From Microseira sp041929235 (lineage in GTDB: Bacteria > Cyanobacteriota > Cyanobacteriia > Cyanobacteriales > Aerosakkonemataceae): a stretch of 64,000 bases of DNA. A program made the position numbers and the translations under genes. The stretch covers positions 1 to 64,000 of the forward strand of contig NZ_JBHFNP010000183.1 of assembly GCF_041929235.1 (NCBI RefSeq), given 5' to 3'. The notes below the pieces were generated by a model. That model had not been told where the DNA came from. It was given only the letters and a program-made list of their open reading frames with translations, and made no database searches. Positions 17,133 to 25,659 of this stretch are shown piece by piece; position 1 is the stretch's first letter; every line of letters starts with the position of its first letter.

Positions 17133-18584
17133 ATGAGTGAACTGACGATTGTATGGATCGCCCTACCGTTTTTTCTGGGGTTTATCGTTTTTCTGCTCCC
17201 CAAACTCGATCGGTATCTGGCACTGGTCGTGGGTCTTGTTTCATCTGGGTATGCGGCGCTGCTATTCGCCCAGCAAAATGCCTCTGGCAACCCGACGCCA
17301 ACGCCGCTGACACTGCAACTACTAAATAATTTCGGCGTCACGTTAGTCGTCGATCAATTGAGCGCCTTCTTTATCTTGACTAATGCGCTGGTAACGATTG
17401 CGGTCATCTTCTACTGTTGGGAAACCGGCAAGACGGCTTTTTTTTATGCCCAGACCATCATATTACACGGCAGCGTCAATGCCGCGTTCGCCTGTGCTGA
17501 CTTTATCAGTTTATACGTGGCGTTAGAGGTGAGCGGTATTGCCGCGTTTCTTTTGATCGCCTATCCCCGTAGCGATCGCTCGATTTGGGTCGCCTTGCGC
17601 TATCTGTTTGTCAGCAACACGGCAATGCTGTTTTATCTGGTGGGGGCAGTGCTTGCCTATCAGACAAGTCATACGTTTGCTTTTTCCGGATTGCGGGGCG
17701 CACCTCCGGAAGCGCTGGCGCTGATGTTTATGGGACTGTTGGTCAAGGGGGGCGTCTTTGTATCAGGATTGTGGCTACCTTTGACCCACTCGGAATCGGA
17801 AACACCAGTATCGGCATTGCTGTCGGGAGTTGTGGTAAAAGCTGGTGTCTATCCCCTGGTGCGTTGTGCCCTAACTTTGGAGGAGGTCGATCCGATCGTC
17901 AGAATGTTCGGAGTTGGGACGGCGCTGTTGGGAGTGTTCTATGCCGTGTTTGAAAAAGATACCAAGCGGATGCTGGCGTTTCACACGGTTTCCCAGTTAG
18001 GCTTTATCCTCTCTGCACCTGCGGTGGGAGGCTTTTATGCCCTAACTCACGGACTGGTCAAAGCGGCGCTGTTCCTGATCGCGGGAAGTTTACCCAGCCG
18101 AAATTTCAAGGAACTGCAACTCAAGCAGATCAATACCCCGGTGTGGATTGCCCTGGTGCTGGCTAGCTTCTCGATTTCCGGCTTTCCCATGTTGTCAGGT
18201 TTTGGGGCGAAGGTGTTGACGACGAAGAATTTTTTGCCTTGGCAAGAGATCGCTATGAACGTTGCAGCACTAGGAACGGCAATTTCGTTTGCCAAATTCA
18301 TCTTTCTCCCTCCTGGGGGACATGAAGAAGTAAAACTCGGTTTCTGGGTAGCTACGATTTTGTTGCTCGGCGGCCTGATGGCGGCAAATAGTGTGTATTA
18401 CGAGGCGTATACCTTTGAGAATATCATCAAACCACTCGCAACCATCGCCGTGGGATGGGTGGCGTATTTTTTGATTTTTCGCCGGACAGTACTCAAACTG
18501 CCGCGTTTACTCGAAGAATTTGACAATCTGATCGGTTTTATGAGCCTGATTTCGATCCTACTATTCTGGTTGGCACTGGCATGA
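17133..18584 (+). CDS. mrpD: Mrp-type antiporter subunit D (NuoM/NuoN-like)
   Basis: 483 residues from ATG 17133. Polytopic protein with about 14 hydrophobic helices and the proton-transporting-antiporter core: a conserved Glu in SLYVALEVSGIAAFLL, the LVKGGVFVSGLWLPLTHSE segment and the AFHTVSQLGFIL helix. It forms an ion-translocating subunit. Only one D-type subunit is present, while some cyanobacterial mrp operons carry two. It overlaps mrpE by 4 nt. Confidence 0.9.
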   Translation: MSELTIVWIALPFFLGFIVFLLPKLDRYLALVVGLVSSGYAALLFAQQNASGNPTPTPLTLQLLNNFGVTLVVDQLSAFFILTNALVTIAVIFYCWETGKTAFFYAQTIILHGSVNAAFACADFISLYVALEVSGIAAFLLIAYPRSDRSIWVALRYLFVSNTAMLFYLVGAVLAYQTSHTFAFSGLRGAPPEALALMFMGLLVKGGVFVSGLWLPLTHSESETPVSALLSGVVVKAGVYPLVRCALTLEEVDPIVRMFGVGTALLGVFYAVFEKDTKRMLAFHTVSQLGFILSAPAVGGFYALTHGLVKAALFLIAGSLPSRNFKELQLKQINTPVWIALVLASFSISGFPMLSGFGAKVLTTKNFLPWQEIAMNVAALGTAISFAKFIFLPPGGHEEVKLGFWVATILLLGGLMAANSVYYEAYTFENIIKPLATIAVGWVAYFLIFRRTVLKLPRLLEEFDNLIGFMSLISILLFWLALA

Positions 18585-18961
18585 TTGGACATCTAATATT
18601 CCGACTGACCTTGTGGTTTCTGCTCACCGCCAATGGGAGCGTGGAAAATATCATTATCGGCATCGTCATCGCCCTTTTATTGCCGCGCACCTACACAGCC
18701 CCGGAAAGATTAAAGGATTTCCTACAGGTACTTGGTAAAATCCTCTTGGCGATTCCACAGGCATACATCGAGGCATTTGAAATCCTCCTGCGTCCCCATA
18801 ACCATGAAGACGTCATCCTGGAACGGGTGCCATCAAAGCGATCGCCCCGACTCATATTCTTGGATGTATTTCTGATTACCTTTACCCCCAAGACCATTGT
18901 CTTGAAATACAACGAAGAGGGGTGGTACGAAGTACACCGGGTTATCCGGAGGAAAAATTGA
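18581..18961 (+). CDS. mrpE: Mrp-type antiporter subunit E
   Basis: 126 residues with N-terminal hydrophobic helices and the MrpE pattern LWFLLTANGSVENIIIGIVIAL, followed by a conserved soluble tail (ITFTPKTIVLKYNEEGWYEVH). Starts within the end of mrpD (ATGA) and its last base is the first of mrpF, so translation is coupled. Confidence 0.88.
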   Translation: MIGHLIFRLTLWFLLTANGSVENIIIGIVIALLLPRTYTAPERLKDFLQVLGKILLAIPQAYIEAFEILLRPHNHEDVILERVPSKRSPRLIFLDVFLITFTPKTIVLKYNEEGWYEVHRVIRRKN

Positions 18962-19212
18962 TGAACCTGATACTGATTGCCATGATTCTGGCACTGCTCA
19001 TACCCATTTACGATGCATGGAAGGAAGATGATATCTGGCAGACAATGTTGGCACTTGCCAGTATTTCGACCAAGGCGGCGGTGACGATCCTATTTGTATC
19101 CGTCTTGCGGGATGATTGGATGATCGGTGTTGTGGGGGCGATCGTTCTGAGTGTGGGTAATGCTGGATTAATGTTGCTGGCGCATATACTCAAAAGGATG
19201 AATGATGCATGA
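18961..19212 (+). CDS. mrpF: Mrp-type antiporter subunit F
   Basis: 83 residues from ATG 18961 with a good ribosome site (GGAGG) in the end of mrpE. Three hydrophobic helices as expected for MrpF. It is identified mainly by size, topology and position between mrpE and mrpG; sequence similarity to classical MrpF is moderate. Confidence 0.8.
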   Translation: MNLILIAMILALLIPIYDAWKEDDIWQTMLALASISTKAAVTILFVSVLRDDWMIGVVGAIVLSVGNAGLMLLAHILKRMNDA

Positions 19213-19502
19213 TAGACGTACTTAGTTATACCTGCATCGGCGTAGGTATTGTCTTCTGGTTTTGGGGCACCTCTCACCTGATCGGCAAGCGATCAGTATT
19301 ATTCAAGCTGCATAGTCTTTCGGTTTCAGATACCCTCGGATCGATCGCTATCATCGTCGGACTGCTGCTAAAGAGACCGAATGAATGGCCCTTGCTGATC
19401 CTCGCCATCATCTGTTTGGCAATGTGGAACACAATGTTGGGGTACGTGTTGGCATACTGTTCCAATAGCGGGGAGACGGTGAATGATAGCTACGAACGAT
19501 GA
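19209..19502 (+). CDS. mrpG: Mrp-type antiporter subunit G
   Basis: 97 residues, three hydrophobic helices; the segment KLHSLSVSDTLGSIAIIVGLL is the MrpG signature (R/K-L-H-x-x-x-x-D-T-L-G). Overlaps mrpF by 4 nt and the next gene by 20 nt. Confidence 0.88.
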   Translation: MIDVLSYTCIGVGIVFWFWGTSHLIGKRSVLFKLHSLSVSDTLGSIAIIVGLLLKRPNEWPLLILAIICLAMWNTMLGYVLAYCSNSGETVNDSYER

Positions 19503-20112
19503 CTATATCTATGTCATAGTCGCTCTGATGCCGTTGTCCGCCTGCATGTTGGTGTTTCAGGTCAATCCATTCCATGCGCTGGTAATTCGCGGCATACTGG
19601 GAGCGGTGTCGGCCTTGATATATTCAATTTTGGGCGCGGCGGATGTGGCTTTGACCGAAGCATTGGTAGGAACCTTGCTGGCGATTAGTCTCTATGCGAT
19701 CGCCGTCCGTTCATCCCTAGTACTGCGCCTTGGCGTCCTCGAAGATGAAGTGAAACACGAGGCACACAGCGATCCAGATTTTGGGCCATTGCTAGAGAAG
19801 TTACGCACCATTTTTGCCAAACGCTATATGCGTTTGGAACTGGTGCCCTACACAAATACCCAAGCTTTACACCGCGCGCTAATCGAGAAAGAAATCCATG
19901 CTACCTGTATCCCATCGGAATTCAGGGTTCCGGACAGCTCACAGTATGAGGCAGAAAGGCAACCATATCACACCGCGACTAGAGTTAAACGCATCTATGA
20001 AATCATGGAAGCCGAACTTTGGTCGCGAGGCACAACCCTCGATTACGTAAATACACTAGATGATATTGCAACAAATGTAACTAAACCAGCATTAGAGGAG
20101 CAGCATTCATGA
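19483..20112 (+). CDS. MrpA-like piece with DUF4040/MbhD domain
   Basis: 209 residues. The N-terminal 90 residues form three helices with the DUF4040/MbhD pattern (NPFHALVIRGILGAVSALIYSILGAADVALTEALVGTLL), which in classical Mrp is part of the C-terminal end of MrpA. The remaining 120 residues are soluble, predicted cytoplasmic. In cyanobacteria this segment is a separate short gene near the end of the operon, so the arrangement is family-typical. It overlaps the next gene by 4 nt. Confidence 0.82.
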   Translation: MIATNDDYIYVIVALMPLSACMLVFQVNPFHALVIRGILGAVSALIYSILGAADVALTEALVGTLLAISLYAIAVRSSLVLRLGVLEDEVKHEAHSDPDFGPLLEKLRTIFAKRYMRLELVPYTNTQALHRALIEKEIHATCIPSEFRVPDSSQYEAERQPYHTATRVKRIYEIMEAELWSRGTTLDYVNTLDDIATNVTKPALEEQHS

Positions 20113-20771
20113 AATGGTTATACATTGCAGCGGGGATAGCGCTGTACGTCAAAATGCTACTCATGCAAAATCCGGCACCGGACTTATCCGGGATGTCTAT
20201 CACCGAATTGGTGGTAAAAGATTGTGGGTTGCCCAATGCGGTTTCGGGTATCATTTTCCGCAATCGCTTGTATGACACGATCTACGAAGTGGTGGTGTTT
20301 ACAATCGCGATCTTGGGAGCGAGTTTTCTGCTGGCGAATGAAAGACAGTCCTGCGCGATTTATCAGTTCAAAGATGAACCATCAATTGTGCTGGCGCGTC
20401 TGGGAGCAACCATTTCGGCGTTGGTGGGTATCGAACTGGCGATTCGGGGGCATTTAAGTCCGGGGGGTGGTTTTGCCGCCGGGGTGGCGGGGGGAACCGC
20501 AATCGGACTCGTGGCGATTACCTCATCACCCCAGTTGATGCAGAAGATCTACAAGCGCTGGCACGCCGCTACATGGGAGAAAGTCTCGGTTCTGGTTTTC
20601 ATTGTCCTGTCGGTTATCACCCTAGCTGGATATGAATTACCCCACGGAGAGTTGGGGGCGCTTTTCAGCGGGGGTATTGTCCCCATCCTCAACATCCTGG
20701 TGGCAGTAAAAGTCGCCTTGGGGTCGTGGGCGGTGATTTTGGTGTTTATTCGTTATCGCGGATTGTTGTGA
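20109..20771 (+). CDS. mrpB: MrpB-domain protein of the Na+/H+ antiporter
   Basis: 220 residues: an N-terminal signal-like helix and a second segment related to the MbhE end of MrpA (NRLYDTIYEVVVFTIAILGASFLL), then the MrpB domain with RGHLSPGGGFAAGVAGGTAIGL and GELGALFSGGIVPILN. It is the last gene of the mrp operon; all genes from mrpD on overlap. The operon should export Na+ in exchange for protons and support alkali or salt tolerance. Confidence 0.88.
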   Translation: MKWLYIAAGIALYVKMLLMQNPAPDLSGMSITELVVKDCGLPNAVSGIIFRNRLYDTIYEVVVFTIAILGASFLLANERQSCAIYQFKDEPSIVLARLGATISALVGIELAIRGHLSPGGGFAAGVAGGTAIGLVAITSSPQLMQKIYKRWHAATWEKVSVLVFIVLSVITLAGYELPHGELGALFSGGIVPILNILVAVKVALGSWAVILVFIRYRGLL

Positions 20772-20970
20772 CGGATGGGGTGCGCGATTGCTCACAGGCG
20801 TCGTCCTAGCGCGATCGCACCTCCAGTGCAGTGAACTGAGCGTGAGCGAAGCGTCTCCCGCGCCAGAATCGCTTCCCCCGCTCTGTCAAAATGGGTCAAA
20901 GGCACTTACTGCGATCGCTCGCTCATTGATACTTTTTGCTCAAAACTCGAACCTGATTACTCAAACTTTC

Positions 20971-21096
20971 CAGCTCATGACTCGGAAGATCGAGTTCTGA
21001 CCTCGAACTTTCCAGCTCAGGACTCGGAAGATCGAGTTCTGAACTCGAAGTTTCCAGCTCAGGACTGGGAAAATCGAGTTCAAACCCTGGTAATTG
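20971..21096. repeat. 42-bp tandem repeat, three units
   Basis: The block CAGCTCAGGACTCGGAAGAT and its continuation recurs with starts at 20971, 21013 and 21055, a strict 42-bp period with a few substitutions; further decayed pieces (CTCGA, AACTCGA) continue to about 21160. The period is a multiple of three and leaves an open minus-strand frame, but composition gives no sign of a real protein. Confidence 0.8.
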
Positions 21097-21234
21097 CAGT
21101 TAGGATCTGGGACAATGGTGTTCCAAGCTCGATTGTTGGAGTGCAGAACTCGAAAGCTTGAGTGTTTGGCACCGGACCTCAATACAAACTTGTTCTACCC
21201 ACAAGCTACGAGATGGCGATCGCTCTTTTAACCT

Positions 21235-21321
21235 CAGGACTTACGCAAAGGATCTAAATGTAGGGTGCGTTAGTAGCGTAACGCACCGCAAACCACATAT
21301 GGTGTTGCTGCGCAAGTCCTG
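21235..21321. mobile_element. 87-bp MITE with 5-bp target duplication
   Basis: Terminal inverted repeats CAGGACTTACGCA (left) and TGCGCAAGTCCTG (right) bound an 87-bp element. It is flanked by the perfect direct repeat AACCT (21230-21234 and 21322-21326), the mark of transposition. The interior holds another palindrome (GGTGCGTTA...TAACGCACC). The same ends are found at 59400-59556. Confidence 0.85.
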
Positions 21322-21443
21322 AACCTGTTGCGATCTGTTGCTTTCCTCGCGTTGTTGCGATCGAGGGGAAAGACTGCGATCGGTTTTGCTGGTGCGCCGA
21401 AGCACGATCGCACCCGATGGGTAGTTCATAAAATCAGGCAGGT

Positions 21444-23030
21444 TTATTGCCGATTAATCCGAATCAACTCGGTCAAGATACTATCCAAACTGCCGTTGAC
21501 TTGAATTTTCTCAATCTTCTCTGCAATTCGTTCCAGTACTTCCAGTTCCTTCAAACGCAATGCTACGGGATTATCCTCCATTACTCTGGCAGTATTCAAC
21601 ATACTGCGAGTAGCAGCAGTTTCTTCGCGACGCCGGACTACGTTTGCTTGGGCAGCTTTTTCCGCTTCCACTACCTTGCTCAAAATAGTTTTAATCTCAC
21701 CAGGAAGAATGATATCTTTCACGCCAACCGAATCGACCGCGATTCCATAGTCTGCGGTTTTGCTGCGAATCGATTCCGCGATGCTTCTATCAATTGCGCC
21801 TTTATCCTCCAGCAAGGCATCTAGGGTTTTTTCCCCAACCGCAGCGCGCAAAGCAAACTGCAATTCTTTGTACAAATACCCAGAAATATCCGACAAACTA
21901 TTTTTGGATCTCAGCGGATCTATAATGCGGAAACCCGCTGTTAAATTCAAGCGCAAAGGTACTTTATCTTTAGAAAGAATGTCTTGACCGGATACTTCCA
22001 TAGTTTGTTGGCGCAGGTCAAAAACTTCCGCCTTCAAAGAGCGACCAAATATCCACCATGCGTGTATCCCTGGATCTAGTTGCGCTTGAAATTCTTGATT
22101 AACGTACAGCAATCCTACATGCTGTGCCGGTACTTCGCAAATATGCAAGCTTTTGCAGAGCAAATTTAACACTTCTGGCAATCCCGAAACTAACTCGGAA
22201 ACCAAGCGAGGCGGCAACTTAGCATCAGCAGAAATATCAATAATTTCCACTTCAACGCCTTGCCAAAACAGCTTGCGACTTGCAGGCGGTAAGATGGAAA
22301 TGACTTTACTTTGATATCGCACGATCGCGACTTGCTGGCTCAATAATTGAACTATTTCGCAGTAAGATTGTACAAATTCAGGATGTTTTTCAATCAGTAC
22401 ATCTTCGAGGGGAAAATTTGGATTTGGCGCAATTCTACTGAGATTCTGAACTTTAACATCCCTGTCAAAAAACCAGAAAGCATACTCGCCAGATTCTAGG
22501 GGTCGAACAAAATTACTCTGGACGTATAGTAAACCAATCTCATCCTCCGATATTAGAAACTTTTTCAATCCATTTAAGGTAACTCCCCTTACTTGCTGCA
22601 CCAACTGGGCGGGTAATTCCAAGCTTTCTTCTAAGTTAAAAAGATGGGTTTCTACCTCAATAAAACCGCGCCAAAAAGCCCGCAGTTGATTCGGTGCAAT
22701 CCCAATCCAGTTCTGCCCCAAGCGTACTAAAGCAGCTTGATTGAATCCGGTTCGCACTACTACAAGATATTGTTCTAATTCAGAACTGTTATTTCGCAGC
22801 AATAATTCCAGGTTTTCAATCTTTGCTTCTGGTTGGTTCAGGTCATAGGTTTTTACTTGCCAATGCCAACCAAAGTATGTATAAGTACCGGGCTGCAAAA
22901 TTTTCTTAAAATCGCTGCGGTGATATAAGATTCCAATTTCATTGGGTTTGATATAAAAGGTTTTCCACATAGAAATTTTGATAGATAACTTGGGCATTCT
23001 TAACCGACGCAGAAGGTTTGATAAAAACAT
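21444..23030 (-). CDS. SPFH/band-7 (slipin-like) protein with three N-terminal head repeats
   Basis: 528 residues. The C-terminal part (about 340-500) is an SPFH domain followed by the helical segment EAEKAAQANVVRRREETAATR typical of slipins and prohibitin-like scaffolds. The N-terminal part holds three copies of a head module of the pattern (I/V)xxxxxGxLYxxxxFxxxLxxGxYxxW: residues about 27-62, 159-195 and 299-336. Between copies 1 and 2, and between copies 2 and 3, lie equivalent linker segments with FW(R/Q)G. No clear transmembrane helix is visible. Family members form membrane-associated rings; the role here is unknown. Confidence 0.82.
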   Translation of the reverse strand: MFLSNLLRRLRMPKLSIKISMWKTFYIKPNEIGILYHRSDFKKILQPGTYTYFGWHWQVKTYDLNQPEAKIENLELLLRNNSSELEQYLVVVRTGFNQAALVRLGQNWIGIAPNQLRAFWRGFIEVETHLFNLEESLELPAQLVQQVRGVTLNGLKKFLISEDEIGLLYVQSNFVRPLESGEYAFWFFDRDVKVQNLSRIAPNPNFPLEDVLIEKHPEFVQSYCEIVQLLSQQVAIVRYQSKVISILPPASRKLFWQGVEVEIIDISADAKLPPRLVSELVSGLPEVLNLLCKSLHICEVPAQHVGLLYVNQEFQAQLDPGIHAWWIFGRSLKAEVFDLRQQTMEVSGQDILSKDKVPLRLNLTAGFRIIDPLRSKNSLSDISGYLYKELQFALRAAVGEKTLDALLEDKGAIDRSIAESIRSKTADYGIAVDSVGVKDIILPGEIKTILSKVVEAEKAAQANVVRRREETAATRSMLNTARVMEDNPVALRLKELEVLERIAEKIEKIQVNGSLDSILTELIRINRQ

Positions 23031-23507
23031 TTATCCCACAATAATCAAATTTTGGTACATGTATAATACATAAGTTTTCAAACTCTCCAATGTAGGTGCT
23101 TACAGTTAGGTGCGGGCGAATGCCTGCGCCAGGAGCGAAGCTAATCGCATCTCGAAAACTGGATTAAGATTGCTCTTGCCTTTCCTAAACTACCCAAAGG
23201 CAATCCAGAAAAAAACAACAGCGCTCAAAGCAAGCCGTTCGTTTTGCCAAATGTGGAAAGCGAAGGGACAGACTCAAGTTAGGGAGGAATGCGATCGCTA
23301 GCCACCCCAGTACGAGTACCGCGCTAGCACCTTCACAGTCACTACCTTTCATCACAAAGTCACAATCGGTAGCAAAACACCTACATCGCGAGAGCTTGTC
23401 AGATAAACAAATCTCACCACTCAGGGATTTCTCCCAAAACGGTTTATTTGGCTTGCAGTCGCCTTGTCCACAACAAGGTGCCCTTACCCAGGGCGAGGGT
23501 GTGTTGG
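23031..23507. other. 477-bp spacer without supported genes
   Basis: Contains a GCGGGCGAATGCCTGCGCC-type repeat fragment (about 23113-23130) and HIP1 sites. Short frames on either strand have no family resemblance. Promoter of the SPFH gene should lie in its first 80 bp, which is AT-rich. Confidence 0.5.
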
Positions 23508-23580
23508 TGGAAAGTGCAGGAATCGAACCTGCAACAAATCGCCGATACAGCGATCGCTCTTCCAATTGAGCTAACTTCCG
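23508..23580 (-). tRNA. tRNA-like sequence, probable pseudo-tRNA (loop reads UAU)
   Basis: On the minus strand a cloverleaf can be drawn: D stem GCTC/GAGC, T arm GCAGG-TTCGATT-CCTGC, anticodon stem ATCGC/GCGAT. It departs from rule in two places: the seven-base anticodon loop TGTATCG has G at position 33 instead of U and C at 37, and the acceptor stem needs a mismatch at the first pair plus a G-U wobble. A HIP1 octamer lies in the anticodon arm. The apparent anticodon would be UAU, but I judge it a tRNA-like relic, as known in cyanobacterial tRNA clusters. Confidence 0.5.
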
Positions 23581-23583
23581 GGG

Positions 23584-23655
23584 CGTTTGATGTAGGATTT
23601 GAACCTACGTCACACCGAATCCAATTCGGCTGCTCTACCACTGAGCTAATCAAAC
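23584..23655 (-). tRNA. tRNA-Pro(UGG)
   Basis: 72-nt cloverleaf on the minus strand: acceptor GTTTGAT/ATCAAAC (7 bp), D stem GCTC/GAGC, anticodon stem GCCGA/TCGGT with loop ATTGGAT (U33, anticodon TGG), T arm GTAGG-TTCAAAT-CCTAC. The 3' CCA is not encoded in full. The tRNA-like sequence lies 3 bp from its 3' end, so both could come from one transcript. Confidence 0.88.
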
Positions 23656-23926
23656 TGTAAAATAGCGATCCATCGCTCGGCGGTATACGCACAACTCCAG
23701 AGGGTGGCGCACCAGTCGGGCATACAGAACCCGAACCACGGCTGGGCCGATGTATTACTACCTTATTACTTAATGTAGCATAAAGGAAGCGGAAGCGACA
23801 CCGTGGAATTACTGGCGATAATCTCCTATCCTTCCATTGCAGCGCAATGTTAGGCTGCTCTAGACTGAGAGTAATTACTTGGAACGCAAAAACTTAGACA
23901 GGAATACTATACAGTCTATAAACACT

Positions 23927-24157
23927 ATGAGCTATCGCGATATTATTACGATTGAGCCAGATAAGCGAGGCGGTAAGCCCTGTATACGACGGATGAGAAT
24001 CACAGTGTACGATGTTCTGGGCTGGCTAGCAGTTGGCATGTCTCATGCCGAGATTTTAGAAGACTTCCCTGAATTAACAGAAGAGGACATTAGAGCTTGT
24101 TTAGAGTTTGCTGCTGACCGCGAACATCGTTTAGTTGCTTCGGTAGGTGCTGCTTGA
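23927..24157 (+). CDS. DUF433 family antitoxin
   Basis: 76 residues from ATG 23927 (a TTG 48 bp upstream is less likely). The DUF433 pattern is clear: ITIEPDKRGGKPCIRRMRITVYDVLGWLAVGM followed by the helix-turn-helix ILEDFPELTEEDIRACLEFA. It should bind the promoter and neutralise the DUF5615 toxin whose gene overlaps it by 4 nt (TTGA). Confidence 0.92.
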   Translation: MSYRDIITIEPDKRGGKPCIRRMRITVYDVLGWLAVGMSHAEILEDFPELTEEDIRACLEFAADREHRLVASVGAA

Positions 24158-24486
24158 AGCTGCTTTTTGATCAAAATTTGAGCCGAAAGCTAGTGACTCG
24201 ATTGGCAGACATCTTCTCTGATTGTAGTCATGTTCAGTTTCACGGGTTGGCAGAGCAAACTGATACCGAAATATGGGAATTTGCCAGAACCAACAACTTT
24301 TGCATCGTCACTCAAGATGCAGACTTTGCGGAAAGAAGTCGTCTGTATGGTTCTCCGCCAAAAGTTGTATGGCTGCGCTGTGGGAATGCACCAACTAACC
24401 AAGTTGAAGCTCTAATTCGCTCTGGAACAGAAGCAATTCAAGAACTTCTGAACGATCCCAATCTACATTGCTTAGAACTGTACTAA
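24154..24486 (+). CDS. DUF5615 family PIN-like toxin
   Basis: 110 residues from TTG 24154, overlapping the antitoxin stop. PIN-like fold with first-strand MKLLFDQNLSRKL (acidic Asp6), the TDTEIWEFARTNNFCIVTQDADF segment holding the Glu and Asp metal ligands, and PKVVWLRCGN. Predicted ribonuclease, held in check by the DUF433 protein. The active-site acidic residues are intact. Confidence 0.9.
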   Translation: MKLLFDQNLSRKLVTRLADIFSDCSHVQFHGLAEQTDTEIWEFARTNNFCIVTQDADFAERSRLYGSPPKVVWLRCGNAPTNQVEALIRSGTEAIQELLNDPNLHCLELY

Positions 24487-24541
24487 ATTTATCCCCGTTC
24501 CTTTCACGATACATAGTAGGCACAGTGCAGCCAATAGAATT

Positions 24542-25204
24542 TTATAGAGAATTGCGGGTGATGAAATTTCTAACTCCATCAAGCATTAGTTTAACCTGTT
24601 CCTCGCTATACTCCCCATACCTTGCGTGTGCAGCTTTATTTCTAAGATCTAACCATGCTGTCACCTGCTTCTGGTCAAGTTTGGTGTAGATCTTGGTGCT
24701 GCTTAGCTGTGAATTTAATCTATCTGCTTTGCGTGGTACTGATTTACCATTGCTAAAATCTTCAACATCAAGTGCAGCTTTCTGACAAAGTTGACGGAGA
24801 TGCTCTTCCAGAACCCCACCTATCATAACTGCCGCTGCATCCTTATAATGCTCATCAAGCAGGTGTTCTGCCATTTCCAAGAAGTCTGCGAAAACTTCTG
24901 CTGAAATTAGTCCGCGTGTTGTCTGCAACCAACCACCATCTAGCTCGTTGCGAATAGCAGTTAAAATCCCAAGAGCTAGCTTAATGTTGTACCAGCTTAT
25001 GTCCGTAACTTGCTTGTCAAACTCTTTGTAATAAGTGTGTTCTATACCGTAAACACGCTCAATAAATGATAATGAACCTGACCTCAAATTTGAAAAAATA
25101 TCTGGAGCGATATCTTTATAGTTACTCGCTACTGACTCAGCAAAAGTTTTATTCGCAAGTTTGATTAATTCATCAGCTCGTCCAGTAATATCTTCAAGAA
25201 GCAT
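24542..25204 (-). CDS. Hypothetical protein with HEPN-like C-terminus
   Basis: 220 residues, all-helical by composition. Residues 188-193 read RNKAAH, the Rx4H motif of HEPN domains, preceded by a helix with WLDLR and followed by a helix with EEQVKLMLDGVRNFI. The middle segment AAAVMIGGVLEEHLRQLC also fits HEPN-type helical bundles. HEPN proteins are often RNases or structural partners in toxin and defence systems; no nucleotidyltransferase partner is adjacent. It lies convergent with the DUF433/DUF5615 pair. Confidence 0.68.
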   Translation of the reverse strand: MLLEDITGRADELIKLANKTFAESVASNYKDIAPDIFSNLRSGSLSFIERVYGIEHTYYKEFDKQVTDISWYNIKLALGILTAIRNELDGGWLQTTRGLISAEVFADFLEMAEHLLDEHYKDAAAVMIGGVLEEHLRQLCQKAALDVEDFSNGKSVPRKADRLNSQLSSTKIYTKLDQKQVTAWLDLRNKAAHARYGEYSEEQVKLMLDGVRNFITRNSL

Positions 25205-25285
25205 AAACAGTACACAACGATATTGTCAATACAAATTATATCGAAGTTAACCAACCAAATATCGCCACGCTTGGGCTGCTCGGCG

Positions 25286-25585
25286 TTAGTAGTCGATGAT
25301 GTCACCTGCCATTAACTCCTGCCATTCAGAATCTTCTTGATAGTGAGCAAGCATTGCTTCTGCTTGAGTTTCCAGAATACGTCTGCGTTCAGACATTGGT
25401 AACTTAAGGAAATCTTGACGCTGCTCCAAAGTAAGAGTTTGTTCTTCAGCAGATGATTCAGCAACAGCGGGTTCTGAAATTATAATCACTATTTCGACAG
25501 TTTGCCCCACTGAAAGAGTTGGAGCTTGAATTTCAATTCTATTGCCTGGTAGTACTTTTGTTGTTGTATATAAAGTTGATTTCAC
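25286..25585 (-). CDS. Small antitoxin-like hypothetical protein
   Basis: 99 residues. N-terminal strands (TTTKVLPGNRIEIQAPTLSVGQTVEIVIII) look like an AbrB/SpoVT-like or related small beta domain, followed by an acidic helical tail (LPMSERRRILETQAEAMLAHYQ). Similar small proteins often precede PIN-type toxins in cyanobacteria; here no toxin follows, so it may be an orphan. Function is inferred from shape only. Confidence 0.65.
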   Translation of the reverse strand: MKSTLYTTTKVLPGNRIEIQAPTLSVGQTVEIVIIISEPAVAESSAEEQTLTLEQRQDFLKLPMSERRRILETQAEAMLAHYQEDSEWQELMAGDIIDY

Positions 25586-25659
25586 TGGTTTAACTTACCC
25601 TTGTAAAATCCTCTTTATATATTAGCACAACAATCAAGAGTTAGAAAAATTTTCGGTTT

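Noticed and set aside
20961..21182. Minus-strand frame with 14-residue repeats
   Set aside because: It is created by the 42-bp tandem DNA repeat; period divisible by three keeps it open, and there is no ribosome site.
23660..23770. A third tRNA on the minus strand
   Set aside because: A GGTTCGGGTTC string resembles a T loop, but no acceptor or anticodon stem can be formed.
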